From Candidatus Phytoplasma ziziphi (GTDB lineage Bacteria > Bacillota_I > Bacilli_A > Acholeplasmatales > Acholeplasmataceae): 64,000 bases of DNA. The stretch is taken from NCBI RefSeq assembly GCF_003640545.1, contig NZ_CP025121.1, positions 62,001 through 126,000 of the forward strand, in the 5' to 3' direction. Shown here piece after piece: positions 57,723 to 64,000 of the stretch (positions within the stretch are counted from its first letter, which is position 1; each line of letters starts with the position of its first letter). Below the pieces are notes generated by a model. The model was not told where the DNA came from and made no database searches. It saw only the letters and a program-made list of their open reading frames with translations. Made by a program: the position numbers and the translations under genes.

Positions 57723-59417
57723 TTATATTGTTAAAATAATAGGAATTATAATTGGTTTTCTTAAAGTTAAGTCATAAATTTTAGGAGTTATAAAATCCAC
57801 AATAATCTTTTTTAATTGATTTTTATTGATTTTGTCATTTTTATATAAATAATCTTCTATTATTTTTTTAATTTCGAAAGAGAATTTTTTCATTAATTCT
57901 TTGTTGCTTTTCATGTAAATAAAACCACGTGAAAAAATCATTGGGAAATTTAATATTTTTTTATATTTTAAATTAATACTTGTGATAATAGAAAATAACC
58001 CTTCTTCGCTTAAAATTTTTCTTTCTTTTAATACGCAATTACTAAGGTCATCTGTTCCTGATTCATCAATGAAAATATTATTTGCTGCTATTTTACTATC
58101 TAATTTTTGAACAGATTGTTCATTGATACCAACTACATCTCCGTTATCTAAAATAAAAATATTTTCAGATTTAATACCGCAATCGATAGCTAATTTTTTA
58201 TGAGCCATTAACATTATATGTGATCCGTGTACAGGAATAAAAAATTTAGGTTTAACTAAATTTAATATTAATTTTAAGTCGTTTTGACTCGCGTGCCCTG
58301 AAGCATGAGTATTAACAACGTCTCCGTGAATAACAACATCTACATCCATTTTGAAAAGCAAATCTAAAACTTTATTTATGCTATCTTGATTACCAGGGAT
58401 TGGAGAAGAAGAGAAAATAACCGTATCTTTTTTAAATAATTTAATTTGTCTATGAATACCATGCGCCATTCTGCTAAGAGCGGCCAGCGGTTCTCCTTGC
58501 GATCCAGTACAAATTAAGGTAATATTGTGATATTTTTCTATATTATTTCCATTTACAATTGTGTCTTTTGGAATATTGAGATAACCGTTTTTGATTCCGT
58601 TTTCGACAGCTTTTTCCATACTACGTCCGAAAATAGCTATTTTTCTTTTTGTTAAAATACTAGCTTCAATAATTTGTTTGATGCGGTAAAAATTAGAAGC
58701 AAAAGTAACGATTATAATTCTTCCTTTAATTTTATAAAATAGTTGATCGATGGTTTTTCTTATTTCGTTTTCTGAAGGAATACTTTCTTTATTTTGTGCA
58801 TTTGTAGAATCAGACAAAAGACATAAAATATTTTTTTTATTTAATTCCGCGAGTTTATCGTATTCCGCTAAAGGACCAACAGGTGTATTATCGATTTTAA
58901 AATCTCCTGTATAAAAAATAATTCTATCTTTATTGTTGAATACTATACCAAAAGTATCAGGGATAGAGTGATTCATTCTTATGAAAGAAATTTCTGTATT
59001 TCCGAATTTAAATTTAGAATCATTATTGTATTTTGTCATGATTCTTATATATTTATGTAATTTATGTTCGATTAATTTTGATTCAATTAAATTGAATGCT
59101 ATACCAGAAACAAATATATTATTAATTTTAATTTTTTTTAATAAAAAAGGAATACCACCAATATGATCTTCGTGGCCATGCGTAACAAAAAGACCAACAA
59201 TTCTATGTTCGTTTTGTAATAAATATTCATAATTAGGAATAACATAATTAATACCTAAAAAAGAATCTCCAAAAAAAGAAATACCTGAATCAATGATAAA
59301 TATTTTTTGTTCGATTTCTAGAATATACATATTTTTTCCGACTTCACCTAGACCTCCTAGAGCGTAAAAAAATATATCAAAATTTTTTAATTCAGGATTT
59401 TTATTTAATAAATCCAT
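57723..59417 (-). CDS. rnjA: Ribonuclease J (catalytic paralogue)
   Basis: A 564-residue metallo-beta-lactamase/beta-CASP RNase, with 5' exonuclease and endonuclease activity in mRNA decay and rRNA maturation. Metal motif HGHEDHIGG near residue 78, GDFKID (Asp ligand), beta-CASP HASGHASQNDL near 371 and FIPVHGSHIMLMAH. Start MDLLNKNPEL after AAAGGAAA. Its paralogue rnjB lies 43 bases upstream in the same operon; both act as a complex in Firmicutes. Confidence 0.95.
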   Translation of the reverse strand: MDLLNKNPELKNFDIFFYALGGLGEVGKNMYILEIEQKIFIIDSGISFFGDSFLGINYVIPNYEYLLQNEHRIVGLFVTHGHEDHIGGIPFLLKKIKINNIFVSGIAFNLIESKLIEHKLHKYIRIMTKYNNDSKFKFGNTEISFIRMNHSIPDTFGIVFNNKDRIIFYTGDFKIDNTPVGPLAEYDKLAELNKKNILCLLSDSTNAQNKESIPSENEIRKTIDQLFYKIKGRIIIVTFASNFYRIKQIIEASILTKRKIAIFGRSMEKAVENGIKNGYLNIPKDTIVNGNNIEKYHNITLICTGSQGEPLAALSRMAHGIHRQIKLFKKDTVIFSSSPIPGNQDSINKVLDLLFKMDVDVVIHGDVVNTHASGHASQNDLKLILNLVKPKFFIPVHGSHIMLMAHKKLAIDCGIKSENIFILDNGDVVGINEQSVQKLDSKIAANNIFIDESGTDDLSNCVLKERKILSEEGLFSIITSINLKYKKILNFPMIFSRGFIYMKSNKELMKKFSFEIKKIIEDYLYKNDKINKNQLKKIIVDFITPKIYDLTLRKPIIIPIILTI

Positions 59418-59460
59418 TTGTTTATTTCCTTTATAAATTTTATTAGTTGTGATTTTAAAT

Positions 59461-61143
59461 TTATGAATTAATAGTTATTAAAATAGGTATGATAATTGGT
59501 TTTTTTTGTGTTTTTTTAAAAATTAATTTTGATAATTCTTCTTTTAAATAATTTTTAAAATCACTCCATTTGGTTTGTCTATTTTTTGTTAAAAAATCTT
59601 CAATTAATTTAGAGAAAACAATTTTTAATTCTGATACTAATGAAGTAATTTTCGTTTTATCTAAAAAACCTTTATTAATTAATTCTATATTATTGCCTAC
59701 ATTTTTTTTAAATTTTAAATCTAAATTACAAGCTATTATAATAACACCATCGTTAGCTAATAATTCACGATCTTTTATAATGCAATCGTTACCTTCTAAT
59801 ACTGGCGTTCCATCAATTAAAAATTCTCCTAATTTGTTAAAGAAATTTTTATTAATATAAGGAGCATTTTTAAAATTATAATTCCAATCATCAGCGTTTT
59901 CAAGCATAAAAATTTTATTTTCAGGAAAATCAAAATTTTTAGCAATTTTTTTCATTTGGTATTGGTGACGATATTCTCCTGCAATTGGCAAAAGATATTT
60001 AGGTTTCAATAAATGTAAAATTAATTTGAAATTTTCTTCATAATTATAAGAAGCTGTTAATAAATCTTTTACTAATAAGTCAACGACAAAACCATGACGA
60101 GCTAAAGCATCTAGAGTTTTAGTTTGAATTTTATCAATTCCAGTTATTTCAATCGATAATAACAAAATTTTATCTTTAGGGTGTAATATCATTAATCGAT
60201 CTGTTTGTTTACACATTCTTTGTAAGCGATAAAGAGGTTCAAAACGTTTTCCAACTATAATTACTACTAAATTTTTATGTTTTAAATAATCTTGCATGCC
60301 TTTTAAATTTACTAAATAACCGTTAGGAATTTTTAAGTATCTTTTTTGAATAGCGATATCTACAATTTTTTCATTTTTTCTACCTAATAAAGCTATTTTT
60401 AAATTAAATTCTACTGCGATATCGATAATTAATTGAATTTTTAGTAAATCTGGAATTAAAAAAGAAATAATAATATTATTTTGTATACTTGCAAAATAAC
60501 TACTTAGAGCATATTCTAAAGCTTCGCTTTTGTGTTTTTTTGCAATATTAAAAGCTCCTTGAGAAGCGATCATTAATGCTAGAACTTTTTTAGAATTTAA
60601 TTTAGATAAAGCTAAAAAATTAGTTTGAAAATTTTGATTTTTAGATTGTAAAAAGTGCATTTCACTAATATATACTAGATAACCTTCAGATGTTTCAAAA
60701 GATAAACCTAAAGTTTCTGGTAAAAAATGAGCCAATCCGAAAAAATTTACTTTTGTATCTATGAAATCAATTTCAGAATTTTCATTTACTGTTTTAAAAT
60801 CTAATTTAGATATATCTAAATTTTTATGATTTTCTAAATTAGATTTCAGAATATTTATAACAAAATCAGAAGCATAAATAGGAGCTTGTAAATACTCCAT
60901 TAAATAAGGAAGAGAACCAGAATGAGTTTCGAAAGCAGAAGTTATAAAAATACCTTTAATTTTTTTTTTTATTTTTTCTAAAGCAGTATACTCAGGAATT
61001 ATAGAATCTATTCCGCGCATAGACATATTAGGATATTTTAATCCTGAGTCTAAAACAAAATAAGAGGAACTGATTCTTAATAAATATAAATTTTTTCCAT
61101 TTTCGCCTATTCCTCCTAAGACTGATAAACCAATTTCTTGCAT
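59461..61143 (-). CDS. rnjB: RNase J paralogue with lost catalytic motifs
   Basis: A 560-residue homologue of the downstream RNase J along the entire length (GLSVLGGIGENGKNLYLL start, KPIIIPILITI end). The metal-binding HGHEDH is SAFETH here, HASGH is replaced by TASYN, and PVHGSH by PIAGEY. So it cannot bind the two Zn ions normally and is likely a structural or regulatory partner. In B. subtilis, J2 is also the weak partner of J1 but keeps more of the motif. First gene of the operon, divergent from recU. Confidence 0.88.
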   Translation of the reverse strand: MQEIGLSVLGGIGENGKNLYLLRISSSYFVLDSGLKYPNMSMRGIDSIIPEYTALEKIKKKIKGIFITSAFETHSGSLPYLMEYLQAPIYASDFVINILKSNLENHKNLDISKLDFKTVNENSEIDFIDTKVNFFGLAHFLPETLGLSFETSEGYLVYISEMHFLQSKNQNFQTNFLALSKLNSKKVLALMIASQGAFNIAKKHKSEALEYALSSYFASIQNNIIISFLIPDLLKIQLIIDIAVEFNLKIALLGRKNEKIVDIAIQKRYLKIPNGYLVNLKGMQDYLKHKNLVVIIVGKRFEPLYRLQRMCKQTDRLMILHPKDKILLLSIEITGIDKIQTKTLDALARHGFVVDLLVKDLLTASYNYEENFKLILHLLKPKYLLPIAGEYRHQYQMKKIAKNFDFPENKIFMLENADDWNYNFKNAPYINKNFFNKLGEFLIDGTPVLEGNDCIIKDRELLANDGVIIIACNLDLKFKKNVGNNIELINKGFLDKTKITSLVSELKIVFSKLIEDFLTKNRQTKWSDFKNYLKEELSKLIFKKTQKKPIIIPILITINS

Positions 61144-61254
61144 ATGCGATAAAACTCCTAATAAAAAATTTTTATAATATAAAATATTATTAGTTTGTTA
61201 TTAATAAAAAACTGACAATATTTTTAAAAATATAGAGAAAGTAAAATAATAAAA

Positions 61255-61800
61255 ATGCTTAAATATCCTTTTCAAAAAAAACACATAAATAAATCTAATT
61301 TAGGTATGAATTTAGAACGAGATATTAATTTAACTAATCTATTTTATCAAGATAAAAAAATTGCTTTAATTTATAAAAATGCAATACCGATTCAAGTTGT
61401 TAAAGTTGATTATTCTTCTAGGCAAAGAGCTAAAATTATTGAAGCTTATTATCATTCAAAATCTTTACCTGATTATCAAGGTATTTATCGCGGCAGATAT
61501 TTATGTTTTGATGTTAAAGAAACTAATAATAAAACTAGTTTTTCTTTATCTAATATACCTCCACATCAAATACAAAAATTACAACTTATAGAACAATTTC
61601 ATGGCATCGCTTTTTTTATTATTAATTTTAAAGCTAAAAATAAATATTTTTATCTTCCGATTAATTTTTTAAATGATTATATGCAAAATTCTAAAATGAA
61701 AAGTATTAATTATAAAATTTTTGAAGAAAATTTATATCAAATTCCCGTATCTTATTCGCCTAGGCTTAATTATTTGAAAATAGTAGATAATTTCATATAA
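61255..61800 (+). CDS. recU: Holliday junction resolvase RecU
   Basis: A 181-residue resolvase. Family run GMNLERDINLTN, KVDYSSRQRAKIIEAYYHSK and YQGIYRGRYLCFDVKETNNKTSF. The usual catalytic FEAKET Glu is Asp in FDVKET, a conservative change. It cuts four-way junctions after recombination or fork reversal by RecG. Divergently transcribed from the RNase J operon, and not linked to a penicillin-binding protein gene as in walled Firmicutes. Confidence 0.92.
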   Translation: MLKYPFQKKHINKSNLGMNLERDINLTNLFYQDKKIALIYKNAIPIQVVKVDYSSRQRAKIIEAYYHSKSLPDYQGIYRGRYLCFDVKETNNKTSFSLSNIPPHQIQKLQLIEQFHGIAFFIINFKAKNKYFYLPINFLNDYMQNSKMKSINYKIFEENLYQIPVSYSPRLNYLKIVDNFI

Positions 61801-61828
61801 TAATTTACAAATTAATAAAATTTTTAGA

Positions 61829-62464
61829 TTAAAATAAAAAAATTTCATTTTCTTTAACAAATTTTTTTATAAAAAAGATACAAATACTAATAATTAAATT
61901 AGTTATTATAATTGAAAAAAAGAAATATAAAAAAATAACTATATTACCCCCGTCATCATGATCATGGAAAATATGTTTTAAAATATGATTAGAATTTGTC
62001 TTGGGGTAAAATATAAAACTAAATATAGCATAAGAAATAATTTGAATAACTGTAATCAATAACAAACTATTTACTATATCTTTATTTTTACATAAATTAT
62101 TAGAATGACTTGACCGAAACAAACCTGTCAAAGAACAAGCAATATAAGGAATTATAAATAAAAATAATAAAATACTTATTATTAGTGTTTTATCATGATT
62201 TATTTCTTTTAATAAATTATGTCCATGAAAAATATGCGAACTTTCTAAAATAATATGTATAAGAACAAATAGCAAATTAGATAAAATACTATATTTAAAA
62301 CCAAAAAAAAACCCTATTAATAAAAGTGGTAATAATTCTAATTTTATTAAAGAGTTTTGACAATTAGCACCAAAAATTGGTTTAGTTAATATAAACTCCA
62401 TAATTAAAGACATGGATATAAGAAAGGAAATTATAATTATTTTTCTTAATGAAATTTTATTCAT
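61829..62464 (-). CDS. ECF S-component-like membrane protein, His-rich loops
   Basis: About 211 residues from ATG 62464 (MNKISLRKII); a TTG 24 codons earlier is a weaker choice. Six hydrophobic segments, the first with SFLISMSLIMEFIL, and LKLELLPLLLIGFFFGFKYSIL typical of ECF S-components. Loops are rich in His: HIFHGHN, SSHSNN, HILKHIFHDHDDGG. The His may point to metal or be incidental. The other candidate S-component is at 15360. Substrate unknown. No terminator was identified. Confidence 0.5.
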   Translation of the reverse strand: MNKISLRKIIIISFLISMSLIMEFILTKPIFGANCQNSLIKLELLPLLLIGFFFGFKYSILSNLLFVLIHIILESSHIFHGHNLLKEINHDKTLIISILLFLFIIPYIACSLTGLFRSSHSNNLCKNKDIVNSLLLITVIQIISYAIFSFIFYPKTNSNHILKHIFHDHDDGGNIVIFLYFFFSIIITNLIISICIFFIKKFVKENEIFLF

Positions 62465-62819
62465 TTTTTGAATTATTTTCTTTCTAAAATGTATAAAGTA
62501 CGGATTAATATTTTGATTACAGTTTAAAAAATTCAAACTTATACTATTTTTTTATGTTATTTTTTTCTAAAAAATTAAAATAATTTCATAAATTTTTTTA
62601 AAAAAATTCTATTTTATAAGATGAATTATATTTTTCAATTTCTTAAATATTATAACAAATATATCGGTAAATATAAAATAAATTCGTTAATTTATTTATT
62701 TTTTACGAATAATGAATTAAATTTTAAAAGTTTTTATTTTTGAATTTATTTGTGAATATAATAATTTATTATTCGTTTTATCTCTCATTACCATAGGTAA
62801 TCAAACAGTTTTTATTTAT

Positions 62820-62856
62820 TAGAGTTCAACTTAAAAGTTAAACTCTATTTTTTTTA
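62820..62856 (+). terminator. Hairpin terminator
   Basis: A 13-bp stem with one C-A mismatch (62820-62832 with 62835-62847) and a T run. It does not follow an intact plus-strand gene. Confidence 0.6.
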
Positions 62857-62957
62857 GCTAAAGTAAGTAGTTATTTATATATGGTATTAACATATAGTTA
62901 ATAAACAACAATTTAACTAATCGCCAATTTTAAAACAAAATTAGTAATAACAAGGAA

Positions 62958-63125
62958 CTAAAAAAAGAGCAAGCACGGAATAAAACGTTCTTTTTTAAAT
63001 TGATATGTTTTATTTTGTTTAATTTCTAAATATTTTTCTAATAAATTGTTTTCTTTTAAAATATAAATATCCTTTAGGACAACTTGTTTTTTCATTTGTA
63101 TTTAATAACATAAATAAAATGTCTC
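62958..63125 (-). pseudogene. Possible broken small gene
   Basis: A strong AAGGAGA site precedes ATG 63112 or so (30 codons, MLLNTNEKTSCPKG..). A second frame from ATG 63095 (45 codons, MKKQVVLKDIYILKENNLLEKYLE..) stays open to a TAG at 62958. Good ribosome-binding site on one frame and better composition on the other suggest a frameshifted gene. No homology is recognised. Confidence 0.25.
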
Positions 63126-63334
63126 CTTAATTTAGGTAAAAAAAATAAATTTTAACTTTAAAATCAAAATTCTTAAAAATCCAAATTCTTTAAATTAATT
63201 ATGGCATTTTTTATTGCATCCTATATTTTAAACATTTTTTCTTTTTATTATTTAAAGAAAAAATTATTTATTATAATTTTTTTTATTATTTTTTATCGTC
63301 AAGGATAAATAAAAATAAGATAAGGAAATTATAT

Positions 63335-64000
63335 ATGGTGAAATATATTAAAAATTATTTAGAAATAGAAAATGAAATTAATCAATTATTTGAAATTTAT
63401 TCAAAAGAAAATTATAAAAATAATTTTATTCGTGAAAAAATATTTTTATTATTTTATGAATATGTAATTTTAAATATCATTTATAAAATCAAATATTATC
63501 CTAGAATTTTAGAAATAAAAGATTTGGTAAACGAAGGGACTTTGGTTATTGATAGTGCATTAATTAATTATATTCATAAAGAATATAAATGTGATTTTGT
63601 CACTTTTGCTAAAGGAAAAATTAGGCAAGAAATTGATAAATTAATTCGTTTGAGTTATTCTCCTTCGATTCCTATAAGAATTTATAATGATAATAAGAAA
63701 AATAGAAAATTAAATAAAAATATTGAAATTTTATCATCTCAATATATCGAAAAAGAGATTATTATACAAAATGATTATAATCCCTATTTTCCTAAAATTT
63801 TAGATCCTCATCAAATATATATAAAAAAACTTAATCATGAAATATTTTTAAATAAAATAAAAAAAATATTAAATTCGTTTGAATATCAAGTGTTGATATA
63901 TAGTTATGGAATTTCAAAAGAAAATGATTCTTATCAGTATGTTTTAGATGATAAAGAAATATCATCAAAATTAAATATAACAAAAAAACAAATTTATAAA
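63335..64000 (+). CDS. RNA polymerase sigma factor (partial, cut at window end)
   Basis: 222 codons to the end of the window, no stop. ATG 63335 follows AAGGAA. Region 2 look: KDLVNEGTLVIDSALINYIHKEY, then FVTFAKGKIRQEIDKLIR, matching the sigma-70 DLIQEG ... FSTYA ... IRQ pattern in relaxed form. After it SPSIPIRIYND, and toward the end NSFEYQVLIYSYG, DDKEISSKLNITKKQIYK fits region 4 helix-turn-helix. It is diverged and lacks a long region 1, so it is probably an alternative (SigF/FliA-like or WhiG-like) sigma, not RpoD. Phytoplasma mobile units carry a fliA-like sigma gene. Confidence 0.75.
   Translation, partial: MVKYIKNYLEIENEINQLFEIYSKENYKNNFIREKIFLLFYEYVILNIIYKIKYYPRILEIKDLVNEGTLVIDSALINYIHKEYKCDFVTFAKGKIRQEIDKLIRLSYSPSIPIRIYNDNKKNRKLNKNIEILSSQYIEKEIIIQNDYNPYFPKILDPHQIYIKKLNHEIFLNKIKKILNSFEYQVLIYSYGISKENDSYQYVLDDKEISSKLNITKKQIYK

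Larger units (their letters stand above)
62465..63334. other. Long intergenic stretch before the sigma factor gene
   Basis: About 870 bases. A terminator hairpin at 62820 and a possible decayed small gene on the minus strand (62958-63125) are noted. Nothing else is recognised. Confidence 0.5.

Overview
The window is from a phytoplasma ('Candidatus Phytoplasma', wall-less plant-pathogenic Mollicutes). The DNA is extremely A+T-rich (judged by eye, not counted). UGA is used as a normal stop (for example at 14164-14166 and 23359-23361), which argues against Mycoplasma and Spiroplasma. Genes are packed in short overlapping operons. The stretch psd - pyrG - imp - dnaD - rnc - plsX - recG is the known context of the phytoplasma immunodominant membrane protein gene imp. 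The species is not resolved. No rRNA, tRNA, CRISPR array or intact transposase was recognised.

Layout. 1-6.1 kb is a decayed accessory region: remnants of an FtsH-type protease and of a secreted-protein/membrane-protein gene pair, one intact surface protein with 32-residue repeats, and many hairpins. 6.1-10.2 kb (minus strand) is a complete Mn/Zn ABC importer; both permeases carry extra C-terminal tails. 10.2-11.7 kb holds 86-bp tandem repeats, a (TA)n tract and a membrane-anchored protein with an OTU-like cysteine-protease motif. 11.8-16.1 kb has sodA, a DEAD-box helicase overlapping nfo, and an ECF S-component-like membrane protein. 16.1-19.6 kb is a second accessory island with the fuller copy of the secreted/membrane pair, bracketed by direct repeats. 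20.2-30.8 kb (plus) carries a DEAD-box helicase, tldD-pmbA, dnaX-ybaB, rpoE, pssA-psd and pyrG.

30.8-35.6 kb (minus) is imp, dnaD, rnc, plsX and recG. 36-41 kb is one very large protein with signal-like N-terminus, long coiled coil, AAA+ ATPase and C-terminal membrane anchor. It is followed by adk and an ABC-FtsX fusion (minus), groES-groEL and a heterodimeric ABC exporter (plus), ftsH and a peptide-binding protein (minus). Then come a replication/repair/RNA block (dnaI, dnaB, mutM, a small conserved-looking gene and two RNase J paralogues), divergent recU, a second ECF S-component-like protein, and a sigma-factor gene cut by the window end.

How it fits together. The core genes are the reduced phytoplasma housekeeping set: replication initiation, repair, RNA decay, phospholipid synthesis from imported precursors, chaperones and membrane proteolysis. 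Mn uptake sits close to Mn/Fe superoxide dismutase, which suits an intracellular parasite exposed to host oxidants. Because a phytoplasma lies directly in host cytoplasm, exported or membrane-anchored proteins would face the host. The Imp protein, the repeat protein, the OTU-like protein, the AAA+ coiled-coil protein and the duplicated secreted/membrane pair are therefore the candidates for host interaction. The OTU-like protein and the duplicated pair are the best leads for something undescribed.
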